Positions 1 to 6,446 of a DNA stretch of 13,763 nucleotides are shown here, one piece after another. How positions within the stretch are numbered: position 1 is the first letter of the stretch; each line of letters opens with the position of its first letter. The notes under the pieces are model-generated. The model was not told the DNA's origin, did no database searches, and was given only the letters and a program-made list of their open reading frames with translations. A program made the translations under genes and the position numbers. The stretch spans positions 1 through 13,763 of the forward strand of contig JBHIEE010000079.1 in the NCBI GenBank assembly GCA_046760445.1, in the 5' to 3' direction. The DNA is from JBHIEE01 sp046760445. GTDB lineage: Bacteria; Acidobacteriota; Aminicenantia; JdFR-78.

Positions 1-178
1 ATTTATAATTTTTTGGTTATTAGATACCATTTTCTAAAATCTAAATCAATTTTTTAAAAATTTGCTCTCCATATATTATAGCCTCTTTTTGCCAAAAAAT
101 TATTTGGAAATTTTTTAAATTAATTCTGCCAGCAAAAATAGCCACGCAGATTTGAAGGATTGATCCTCAGCCTCTGTT

Positions 179-565
179 TTATACCTTTTCTTTTAGCTTT
201 TCCAATAACTTTTCTATTGCTTGAATGTAAAAGGATTTAATTCTTTTAAATATCTCTTCTGAGACTTCTTTATCATATATATGAGATGATTTATTTCTAT
301 CTTCAAGCATATCGAGAAAAATCTCTTCGTCTTCAATGAGCTCAATTCGAAAGGCTTCTTTCAGACTGTCTCTTGGAGTCTTCACATCAATTCCCTGATA
401 TTCAAGAAATATCTTTAATGCCTTCCATAATAACTCAAATGTGAACTCAAATCTTTGAATGACACCGTCTTTATCGAGCTCATCTTTTGCAGAGATCACG
501 CCTTCTTTTAATTTTAAAAAAGCTTTCTCTAATTTTTGTATAGAATATTCAAGAATCTCTTTCAT
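179..565 (-). CDS. hepT: HEPN-type toxin / nucleotidyltransferase substrate-binding protein (HI0074/HepT-like)
   Basis: A 128-residue, mostly helical protein of the HI0074 nucleotidyltransferase substrate-binding family, related in fold to HepT. Seen in the sequence: an N-terminal helix pair, the family-typical stretch around residues 34-50 (GVIQRFEFTFELLWKAL), and R90-N-K-S-S-H95-I-Y97, which fits the RX4HXY motif of HEPN RNases. In the Shewanella HepT system, R and H of this motif are needed for RNA cleavage and the Tyr is AMPylated by the partner enzyme. The ATG is preceded by GGGAAGG about 7 bases upstream, and the start lies 17 bp inside the preceding nucleotidyltransferase gene, so the two are probably translationally coupled. 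Toxin or RNase activity is inferred from the motif. Members of the HI0074 branch have also been described only as substrate-binding partners. Confidence 0.85.
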   Translation of the reverse strand: MKEILEYSIQKLEKAFLKLKEGVISAKDELDKDGVIQRFEFTFELLWKALKIFLEYQGIDVKTPRDSLKEAFRIELIEDEEIFLDMLEDRNKSSHIYDKEVSEEIFKRIKSFYIQAIEKLLEKLKEKV

Positions 566-866
566 AAATTACCTTCCCTGTTTTCAAGACCATCTTTTTG
601 AAAATCTGATCGACAGAATTTAAAAATATAATATCAACCCCATAAAGACCTGATACTTTCTCAATGTCTTCCCTTATCTTTCTCTCCAGCCTTATATCAA
701 CTCTTTTCTTGTCTACTGCTAAATCAAAATCAGAATTTTTGCTGAAATTTTGTTTGGCTCTTGAACCGAATAATATAATTCTGTCTGGATCAAGATATCT
801 TTTAAGCACCTCTATAGTTCTTTTTAATACTTCATCCTCTCTGAAAGTCATGGTTCTTATTGCCAT
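549..866 (-). CDS. mntA: Minimal nucleotidyltransferase (MntA-like antitoxin)
   Basis: A 105-residue stand-alone nucleotidyltransferase of the pol-beta superfamily (MNT / MntA / HI0073 type). Residues G34-S35, then ten residues, then D46-F-D48 form the GSX10DXD catalytic signature, and D78 in GVDIIFL is in the right place for the third metal-binding Asp. In characterised MntA-HepT (type VII) systems this enzyme transfers AMP to the toxin Tyr and silences it. The gene precedes the HEPN gene and overlaps it by 17 bp, so it is read first from the shared transcript. The start is ATG at 866, with GAGGAT about 9 bases upstream. A second in-frame ATG at 851 (residue 6) is possible but has no better ribosome binding site. 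The length is normal for the family and no catalytic residue is missing. Confidence 0.9.
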   Translation of the reverse strand: MAIRTMTFREDEVLKRTIEVLKRYLDPDRIILFGSRAKQNFSKNSDFDLAVDKKRVDIRLERKIREDIEKVSGLYGVDIIFLNSVDQIFKKMVLKTGKVIYERDS

Positions 867-1175
867 ATTTTATATCCTCATTAAAATCTTAAATTTACTC
901 TCTATCCGAAAAACATTTATCTATAATTTTTTATCCTTTTCAGCAAATTATCTAAATAAATGTCTTATTTTATCCATAACCATTCTAATTTATCCTTAAT
1001 ATACCCTCAAACCTCACTTTTTTCAAGAAATTAGAGCTTCAGCATTTAAAAATAAGTTTTTTTTTATTTTCTCAGAGTAGTTAATGAAAGTCTATTTTTC
1101 TATTTCACTACTTCTCTCAATTTTCCCCCGGTGAGAATTTCACCACCCATTAATACTTAAAATCACAAATAACAA

Positions 1176-1210
1176 GCCTCGTAGTCCCGAGTACTCGGGA
1201 TATACGGGGC
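1176..1210. repeat. Imperfect 35-bp palindrome (REP-like hairpin)
   Basis: The core 1185-1200 (TCCCGAGTACTCGGGA) is a perfect 16-bp palindrome. It is flanked by outer arms GCCTCGTA (1176-1183) and TACGGGGC (1203-1210), which pair over 8 positions with one G-T wobble. The element is much more GC-rich than its surroundings. It is followed at once by GGGCAAGC, which recurs after the next hairpin. It resembles a REP/BIME-type unit, but no transposase is present in the window. Confidence 0.75.
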
Positions 1211-1233
1211 AAGCTCCAAATCCCAAATAAATT

Positions 1234-1264
1234 CCCCTATACCAATGCTTCGCATGTTACAGGG
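1234..1264. repeat. Second hairpin of the REP-like pair
   Basis: CCCCTATACCAATGC (1234-1248), loop TTC, then GCATGTTACAGGG (1252-1264) fold back on each other. The tip has 4 perfect pairs and the base has CCC/GGG, with a few mismatches and a bulge between. GGGCAAGC at 1262-1269 repeats the word at 1207-1214, so each hairpin ends in the same sequence 55 bp apart. Together they form a paired unit embedded in AAATCCC-type words. Confidence 0.55.
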
Positions 1265-1343
1265 CAAGCAAATTCCAATGACCAAATATCTAAAATTCCA
1301 AAAAATCATTTTCTTAAGAAAGTTCCGGAGAATCTCAATAAAA

Positions 1344-1372
1344 TTGACAAAGAATTGGGCAAATTGTATTAT
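1344..1372 (+). promoter_or_regulatory. Strong sigma70-like promoter before the methyltransferase remnant
   Basis: TTGACA (1344-1349), a 17-bp spacer, then TATTAT (1367-1372): a consensus -35 box, ideal spacing and a one-mismatch -10 box. Transcription would start near 1379. A ribosome binding site (GGAG, 1388-1391) and ATG (1400) follow, but that frame stops after nine codons. The promoter therefore appears to have outlived the gene it served. Confidence 0.6.
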
Positions 1373-1399
1373 AAAAAAAATTTTAATGGAGAAATGAGA

Positions 1400-1842
1400 A
1401 TGAAAAAGTCTATTTCTATTACTTTATGACTTTTATTATAAGGATTTAGAATATCAAAGATGAAACTTGCTGGATTTGAAAAGTTAGTAATATTGAATTG
1501 AAAGTAGCTGATGCAACTGATTTACCCTTTTCAGAGAATTCCTTTGATGCTGTTTTTGCCTTTGGAATCCTTCACCATATTGAGAATTGGCAAAAGGCTA
1601 TTTCTGAAATTTATCGAGTGTTAAAGCCTGGCGGTTATTTCTCTTTTGAGGAATTCTTTTTTAAATCCAGGATATTAAAGATTAATCTGGCTATCGCCAA
1701 AAAATTTGGAACAGTCCCCTATGTGATAATTCCTGAGCATGAGTTTAAAAGAAAATTTAAAGAAATAGGCTTTGCTTTTTCTTCTTATAAACGGTGGTTT
1801 GGTTTTCAATCTGGATGTTTTGCTATTGCTTATAAGAAATAA
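1400..1842 (+). pseudogene. SAM-dependent methyltransferase remnant (N-terminus lost, frameshifted)
   Basis: The intact part (from about 1480) encodes the second half of a class I methyltransferase of the Methyltransf_11 type: DATDLPF..NSFD, then ILHHIENW..AISEIYRVLKPGG. These are the acidic-loop, motif IV/V and post-motif regions typical of the family. The SAM-binding motif I (normally a D/E-x-G-x-G-x-G stretch) is absent. The open frame has no start with a ribosome binding site, only a TTG at 1498, and is closed by TGA at 1477. In another frame just upstream, ATG 1460 gives MKLAGFEK. Joining it to the downstream frame at the A-run near 1478-1483 gives GFEK-VSNIELKVADATDLPF, which reads like a continuous family sequence. 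Further up, the same frame as ATG 1400 has stops at 1427 and 1439. I infer a pseudogene with a frameshift and a lost or deleted N-terminus. A sequencing indel would explain the shift but not the missing motif I. Confidence 0.65.
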
Positions 1843-1845
1843 TAT

Positions 1846-1872
1846 TTGACTTTTCAATTTAGGTATTATAAA
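1846..1872 (+). promoter_or_regulatory. Promoter-like TTGACT-15-TATAAA before the permease gene
   Basis: TTGACT (1846-1851), 15 bp, TATAAA (1867-1872), about 30 bp before the permease ATG. The spacing is two bases shorter than ideal. The same arrangement, beginning TTGACTTTT, recurs at 2633-2659 before the next gene, which supports it as a real site. Confidence 0.45.
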
Positions 1873-1903
1873 TTTTAAAAAAGTAGCACAAAAAGAGATT
1901 ATT

Positions 1904-2611
1904 ATGGATAATATTACTTTAACTGTTCTTCTAAGCACTGCATTTACTCTTGGTCTGGTTCATACTCTAATTGGTCCTGACCATTATCTTCCTTTTATTC
2001 TTTTAGCCAGGGCAAGAAACTGGAAAATAAAAAAAACTCTATGGATTACTTTTATCTGTGGCGTTGGTCATGTATTGAGTTCTGTTCTTATTGGGTTGAT
2101 TGGCATTGCTGCAGGTATTGCTGTGGCAAGTCTTGAAGGCATTGAAGGTATCCGAGGTAATTTAGCTTCTTGGGCCCTGATTGCTTTTGGCCTGGTCTAT
2201 GGAGTGTGGGGTTTACGTCGAGGATTAAAGAAAAAGCCACATGTTCATAGCCATCTTCATATCAATAGTTCAGAGCATACTCATAACCATATTCACGAAG
2301 GAGAACACAGCCATCTTCACATCAAAAAAGAAGTTACAATCTGGACACTTTTTATTATTTTTGTGTTGGGTCCCTGTGAACCATTGATTCCTTTGGTGAT
2401 GTATCCTGCAGCTCATTATAACTGGTTGGGAGTAGGTGTTGTTACTTTCGTCTTTGGGGTTGTCACAGTAGGAACTATGATGGTTCTTGTGGGCTTGAGT
2501 TCATATGGGCTTTTGAATCTTCGTATCCGATTTATGGAGCGTTTTGTCCATGCTCTGGCAGGAGGCATTATTGCTCTCTCAGGTATAGCAATAAAAGTTT
2601 TAGGTATTTAA
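1904..2611 (+). CDS. Membrane permease with His-rich loop (UreH / NiCoT-like, TauE/SafE fold)
   Basis: A 235-residue inner-membrane protein with about six hydrophobic segments. The first helix carries H20-TLIGPD26-H27-YLPF, the metal-site-like motif of UreH/NiCoT-type transporters. A second conserved segment is CGVGH56, and GPCEPLIPLVMYPA follows the loop. Between the halves lies a hydrophilic loop (residues 113-139) with eleven histidines in HxH pattern, typical of nickel, cobalt or zinc handling. The ATG start has only a weak AGAGA upstream. The gene sits alone behind its own promoter-like site and ahead of a small membrane protein and a TonB-dependent receptor, so I read it as the inner-membrane step of a metal uptake (or efflux) locus. 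Direction and metal cannot be read from sequence. Some homologues are annotated as sulfite exporter TauE/SafE family, but the His loop argues for a metal. Confidence 0.78.
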   Translation: MDNITLTVLLSTAFTLGLVHTLIGPDHYLPFILLARARNWKIKKTLWITFICGVGHVLSSVLIGLIGIAAGIAVASLEGIEGIRGNLASWALIAFGLVYGVWGLRRGLKKKPHVHSHLHINSSEHTHNHIHEGEHSHLHIKKEVTIWTLFIIFVLGPCEPLIPLVMYPAAHYNWLGVGVVTFVFGVVTVGTMMVLVGLSSYGLLNLRIRFMERFVHALAGGIIALSGIAIKVLGI

Positions 2612-2632
2612 ACACAGCAAATGAGCCAAAAG

Positions 2633-2659
2633 TTGACTTTTTACTTTATTAAATATAAA
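2633..2659 (+). promoter_or_regulatory. Promoter-like TTGACT-15-TATAAA before the 92-residue gene
   Basis: TTGACT (2633-2638), 15 bp, TATAAA (2654-2659). It repeats the layout and the first nine bases (TTGACTTTT) of the site before the permease. A transcript would begin just before or at the ATG at 2673, leaving a very short leader. Confidence 0.4.
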
Positions 2660-2672
2660 AATATAGAGAGGA

Positions 2673-2951
2673 ATGAAGAGAAAAGATAAGCTGTTCATTC
2701 ATTTATTTACACTTGGACTTTTTCTGGTTCTTGCCTTATTCATTGATTTTTTTCATACTGAAACTTCTCTTCTTAGTAAGGACTTCTGTCCAGCTTGCAA
2801 TTTTCACAATTCTTCCATTACTAATGACCAGATTAATTTCTTTTCTCTTCCTCAACTTTTTCTCTTGGAAATACTTCTAATTTTTTATTCCTTTAACTAT
2901 CAAAATATAGATATTATTTGTCCTTCCTCTCGTTCTCCTCCTTATATTTAA
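2673..2951 (+). CDS. Small membrane protein with CPAC motif (DUF2946-like layout)
   Basis: A 92-residue protein. A basic start (MKRKDK) leads into a hydrophobic segment (about 8-26), then a polar, probably periplasmic stretch with HTE and C-P-A-C (about 39-42) followed by FH. A second hydrophobic segment (about 57-73) and a short tail ending SRSPPYI follow. This layout, with a His/Cys site between two membrane spans and an R-x-P-P tail, recalls the DUF2946-type proteins often found next to metal-related TonB receptors. I offer that as resemblance, not identification. AGAGAGG lies only one to two bases before the ATG, too close for good initiation, and a TAG at 2664 rules out an earlier in-frame start. 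Its place between a His-loop permease and a TonB receptor suggests a metal-related role. The CPAC could bind metal or take part in thiol chemistry. Confidence 0.58.
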   Translation: MKRKDKLFIHLFTLGLFLVLALFIDFFHTETSLLSKDFCPACNFHNSSITNDQINFFSLPQLFLLEILLIFYSFNYQNIDIICPSSRSPPYI

Positions 2952-3024
2952 AATCAACCCTTAAAATTCAATTAGCTAATAATCAGAATTACTATTGTAC
3001 CAGATTTAATTTAAGGAGGGAAAG

Positions 3025-5310
3025 ATGAAAAAAATTTATATTGTTCTGATAACTGTTTTATACTTAATTTCTGGGCAATTCATTTTAGGAAAACAGCGCT
3101 ATCAACACTCCCAACAACATCACTATCGAACTTCCCATGTTTTTAGTATTAAAGGAAAAGTAGTAGATAGAGAAGATAATCCAATAGTCAAGGCAATAAT
3201 TTTAATTCCTGAAATAAGCAAATCAGCAGAAACTGATCTTTCTGGTTATTTTGAATTTCAGCAAATACCTATGGGAAAATATCATTTGGAAGTTCATAAA
3301 GAAGGATATATGCCTTATTACTCAGAAATTTTTAACCTTGAAAATGAGAATTTAACTTTTGAGGTGATTTTAGTAAGGAAAATAACCGAGGAAATAGTGG
3401 TTACTGCTACTCGCACAGTAAAATTATTTGATGAAATTCCAATAAAAACTTATATTGTTTCTAATGAAGAAATTGAGAAAAAAGAAGCGAGTAATTTGGC
3501 TGACAGCCTCTGTCTTATTACTGGAGTGAGAGTAGAAAATAACTGTCAGAATTGTAACTTCAGTCAAGTTCGTCTTAATGGAATGGAAGGTAAATATACC
3601 CAGATTTTAATAGATAGTTCTCCAGTAATAAGTGCTATGACTGGAGTTTATGGCTTAGAGCAAATTCCTGCTGAAATGATTGATAGAATTGAAATAGTGA
3701 AGGGCGGGGGTTCAGCACTTTATGGAGGTAATGCAGTTGCGGGAGTGATTAATGTTATTACTAAAGAACCAAAGGAAAATTTGACTTCTTTGAAAATACA
3801 TCAAGAATCAATTTCAGGGAGACCTTTTACCAATATCGGAGTGAGATCAAGTCTTGTTTCTAAAGACTTAAATACCAAAGCTTTTTTATTTGCCAGTTTC
3901 CAGCGCCGAGAGCCAGTTGATTTGAATCAAGATGATTTTTCCGATCTCGGTTATTTGTCCAATACTTCTTTTGGGTTCAATTTCTATAATTATTTCCCCA
4001 AAATAAACGGGAATTTCAAATTAGGATTTTTTAGGATTTCTGAGGAGAGAAGAGGAGGGGACTTCTTTGAAAAACCTCCCCACCAGGCTAACATTGCTGA
4101 ATGGTGTAAGACGGATCAAATTGGCCTTTCTTCTGAGTGGAGCCATTATCTTTCAGGAAAATCATATTATAATTTATCCATTTCTTTTGTTAGTACAAAA
4201 AGAAATACTTATTATGGCAGCCATCAGGATCCTAATGCTTATGGAAACACGAAAAATCCATTAATATTTTTTAATTCGCAATTTAACCATGAAATAGGAA
4301 GTCATCTTTTCTCTATTGGGTTTCAGTATAAGAGAGACAGAATTAGAGATGAGGCAGTAGCTTACCAGAGAATGATTGATGATACTTATCATGACAGTGG
4401 ATTCTTTCTTCAAGATGATTTTAAGATTAGCGAAAGAATTTCTTTTTTAGGCGGTTTAAGATTGGATAAACATTCTGAGATTAGAAGGCTTATCTTCAGT
4501 CCCAGGATGAGCTTATTATATAAGATTACAGAAGATTTAAATTTAAGGGCAGCGATTTCAACTGGTTTTAGAGCACCTCAAGTCTTTGATGAAGACTTGC
4601 ACATAACTCAGGTTGGGGGAGAAGGTATGCTTATAGTAAATTCACCGGGTTTAAGAGAGGAAAGATCATACAATATAAGCATTGGTTTGGATTTTGGAAA
4701 ACAGATTAGAAATAATCTTTTTCAATTTAGTTTTGACCTGTTTTACACAAGATTAAACGATACTTTCATCCTAAAAGAAATTGAAGAAAGGGAAAGGGCG
4801 AGAGTATTTCAGAGAATAAACGGCTCAGGATCAAAAGTCTATGGAGCTTCAATTGATTTGGGTATAATATTGTCCCCAAAATTTTCTTTTTCTTCAGGCT
4901 GGACAATTCAAAGGAGTTTCCTCGACCAACCTGAACCTGACTTTAACTCGAAAAAGTTTTTTAGAACTCCTGATTTTTATGGATATGCTAAATTGAGCTA
5001 TGAAAACAGAAGAATTTTTGATATTGATTTATCCTTAGAGTATACAGGTTCTATGATAGTCCCTCACTTTGCCGGATACATCACTGAAGATAGACTTGAA
5101 AATACAGAACCATTTTGGGTAGTAAATGTCCGACTTCACAAACATATAAAATTAGCTGAGAATTATCATACTAAAGTATTTATTGGAGTTTTCAATTTAT
5201 CTAATTCATATCAAAAAGATTTGGACAAAGGGATAGACCGAGATGCTAATTATGTTTATGGACCGAGGAAACCAAGGTCATTTTATGGTGGTGTTGAATT
5301 TTCATTTTAA
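3025..5310 (+). CDS. TonB-dependent outer-membrane receptor
   Basis: A 761-residue receptor that imports a ligand across the outer membrane using TonB energy. In order: signal peptide (about 1-22); a short His cluster (H28, H32, H33, H38); a carboxypeptidase-regulatory-like beta domain (about 41-115); a TonB-box-like TEEIVVTA (121-128); the plug (about 131-247) with C174-QN-C177, VRLNGMEG, and the conserved GGGSALYGGNAVAGVINVIT; then a beta-barrel ending in a terminal Phe. The start is ATG with a strong AGGAGGG five bases upstream. It lies 73 bp after the small CPAC protein gene and downstream of the His-loop permease. The plug CxxC and the His cluster favour a metal or metal-complex ligand (inference). 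Other ligands such as cobalamin or haem are not excluded. Length is normal and no disruption is visible. Confidence 0.93.
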   Translation: MKKIYIVLITVLYLISGQFILGKQRYQHSQQHHYRTSHVFSIKGKVVDREDNPIVKAIILIPEISKSAETDLSGYFEFQQIPMGKYHLEVHKEGYMPYYSEIFNLENENLTFEVILVRKITEEIVVTATRTVKLFDEIPIKTYIVSNEEIEKKEASNLADSLCLITGVRVENNCQNCNFSQVRLNGMEGKYTQILIDSSPVISAMTGVYGLEQIPAEMIDRIEIVKGGGSALYGGNAVAGVINVITKEPKENLTSLKIHQESISGRPFTNIGVRSSLVSKDLNTKAFLFASFQRREPVDLNQDDFSDLGYLSNTSFGFNFYNYFPKINGNFKLGFFRISEERRGGDFFEKPPHQANIAEWCKTDQIGLSSEWSHYLSGKSYYNLSISFVSTKRNTYYGSHQDPNAYGNTKNPLIFFNSQFNHEIGSHLFSIGFQYKRDRIRDEAVAYQRMIDDTYHDSGFFLQDDFKISERISFLGGLRLDKHSEIRRLIFSPRMSLLYKITEDLNLRAAISTGFRAPQVFDEDLHITQVGGEGMLIVNSPGLREERSYNISIGLDFGKQIRNNLFQFSFDLFYTRLNDTFILKEIEERERARVFQRINGSGSKVYGASIDLGIILSPKFSFSSGWTIQRSFLDQPEPDFNSKKFFRTPDFYGYAKLSYENRRIFDIDLSLEYTGSMIVPHFAGYITEDRLENTEPFWVVNVRLHKHIKLAENYHTKVFIGVFNLSNSYQKDLDKGIDRDANYVYGPRKPRSFYGGVEFSF

Positions 5311-5362
5311 AAAGAAGGAAGATCTAATGACCAGCAGAGTGATGAGTTTTGACTAAAATTGG

Positions 5363-5391
5363 TTGACATAAGTTGACTTACAGGTTATTTA
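5363..5391 (+). promoter_or_regulatory. Possible promoter of the miaA-hflX group
   Basis: TTGACA (5363-5368), 17 bp, TATTTA (5386-5391). Two more TTGACT words lie at 5349 and 5373, and TAAGT-TG-ACTTA (5370-5381) is a 12-bp dyad within the spacer, a possible operator. The -10 match is modest. Confidence 0.38.
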
Positions 5392-5423
5392 TTAATAGAA
5401 ATTCAGCCAGGAGAGATTTCTGA

Positions 5424-5504
5424 TTGAAAAAACGACAAATATTAGCTATATTATTATTGTTAATTTTATTAATTGTCTATCTCTTAATTAAAATTGGAAG
5501 CTAA
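5424..5504 (+). CDS. Possible 26-residue single-span membrane peptide
   Basis: A TTG codon with AGGAGAG about 8 bases upstream opens a 26-residue frame: a basic start (KKRQ), an unbroken hydrophobic run of Leu/Ile/Val/Tyr (about residues 6-22), then KIGS and TAA. It ends 9 bp before the miaA ATG, so it could couple translation to miaA, which has no good ribosome binding site of its own (only GGAAG about 13 bases away). Such a short AT-rich Leu/Ile frame can arise by chance. The well-placed ribosome binding site and position are the only support. Confidence 0.35.
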   Translation: MKKRQILAILLLLILLIVYLLIKIGS

Positions 5505-5513
5505 TTATTAAAT

Positions 5514-6446
5514 ATGGCTGAACCTCAGCTAATTATCGTCTTAGGCCCAACCTGCGTAGGAAAAAGCAGGATCAGTATGGAGATAGCAAAGAAATTTAGT
5601 GGGGAAATAATAAATTGCGATTCAATGCAGGTTTATCAAGGTTTTGATATTGGAACAGCTAAGGTTACTCCTTCCCAAAGGAAAGAGGTAAGGCATCATC
5701 TTTTAGACATAGTCAATTATAAAAACCAGTTTACAGCCGCTGATTTCGTAAAATTTGCTACACAAGCTATTGAGGATATATTAGCTCGAAAGAAGCTTCC
5801 AATAATTGTAGGAGGAACTGGCTTATATCTAAAAGCTCTATTAGAAGGTTTATTTCCTGGCCCAGGAAGGGATGAAGAATTAAGAGAACAGTTAAAAAAA
5901 GAAGCTTGCCAGAAGGGGCTTGAGTTTCTTGTTAACAAGTTAAAAGAAATCGACCCAGAATATTATCAAAAAATTGGAAAAAATGATAAAATAAGAATTA
6001 TTAGAGCATTGGAAGTTTATTATTTGACCAAAAAACCAATGAGTGAACATTTTCAGAACACCCGTTCAGCGATCAATAATTTTTGTAAGATTAAAATCGG
6101 GTTAATATTGGATAGAGCAGAACTATATCAAAGAATAAATCAGAGAGTGGAAAAGATGTTTTCTTCAGGATTAATCACTGAAGTCCAAGAACTTTTGAAA
6201 AGAGGAGTTGAGCCTCAATCTCCTCCTTTTCGGGCTTTAGGCTATAAGTATGCTTTAGAAGTAGTCAAAGGAGAGATGTCTGAAAAAACAGCAATTTCTC
6301 TTACTCAGAAAGATACACGGAGATACGCTAAGAGACAGATTACTTGGTTCAAAAAAGATAAGGGAATAGATTGGTTTTCTCCTTACGAATTGGATAAAAT
6401 ATTTAATTTTATTGAAAATAAATTAAAATGGAAAAAGCTATCTTAG
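5514..6446 (+). CDS. miaA: tRNA dimethylallyltransferase MiaA
   Basis: A 310-residue enzyme that transfers a dimethylallyl group to N6 of A37 in tRNAs reading UNN codons, the first step of (ms2)i6A37 synthesis in the cytoplasm. Seen: P-loop G11-PTCVGKS18, the INCDSMQVYQGFDIGTAK segment (residues 33-50), which holds the catalytic Asp of the family (D36) and tRNA/prenyl contacts, IVGGTGLYLKALL (98-110), and the C-terminal ALGYKYALE and TRRYAKRQITWFKKD stretches that grip tRNA. The length is normal. It overlaps hflX by 19 bp, a pairing also common elsewhere (the Escherichia coli order is miaA-hfq-hflX), here without hfq. Confidence 0.97.
   Translation: MAEPQLIIVLGPTCVGKSRISMEIAKKFSGEIINCDSMQVYQGFDIGTAKVTPSQRKEVRHHLLDIVNYKNQFTAADFVKFATQAIEDILARKKLPIIVGGTGLYLKALLEGLFPGPGRDEELREQLKKEACQKGLEFLVNKLKEIDPEYYQKIGKNDKIRIIRALEVYYLTKKPMSEHFQNTRSAINNFCKIKIGLILDRAELYQRINQRVEKMFSSGLITEVQELLKRGVEPQSPPFRALGYKYALEVVKGEMSEKTAISLTQKDTRRYAKRQITWFKKDKGIDWFSPYELDKIFNFIENKLKWKKLS

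Larger units (their letters stand above)
867..1343. other. Non-coding AT-rich stretch with hairpins
   Basis: No convincing gene lies here on either strand. The stretch holds a small dyad, GGTGA (1130-1134) with TCACC (1140-1144), the two larger hairpins listed separately at 1176-1264, and scattered AAATCCC / AAATTCC words around 1216-1300. These resemble the words in the long gap before mraZ. It also holds the upstream region of the mntA-like gene, in which I could not pick a convincing minus-strand promoter. Confidence 0.6.

Noticed and set aside
152..166. Small dyad AGGAT-TG-ATCCT after the hepT-like gene as terminator
   Set aside because: A five-to-six-pair stem without a T-run on the transcribed strand.
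664..999. Plus-strand open frame opposite the mntA-like gene
   Set aside because: Antisense to a gene with clear catalytic motifs, with no ribosome binding site or recognisable domain.
1675..1938. Minus-strand open frame across the methyltransferase remnant and permease start
   Set aside because: A Phe/Ile/Lys-rich shadow of AT-rich DNA with no domain. The plus-strand reading is clearly methyltransferase.
2952..3024. Cobalamin or other riboswitch before the TonB receptor
   Set aside because: The 73-bp gap is too short and shows no conserved riboswitch box.
5327..5356. Nine-codon frame after GAAGGAAG downstream of the receptor gene
   Set aside because: Too short, with no recognisable content and no link to the next gene beyond proximity.
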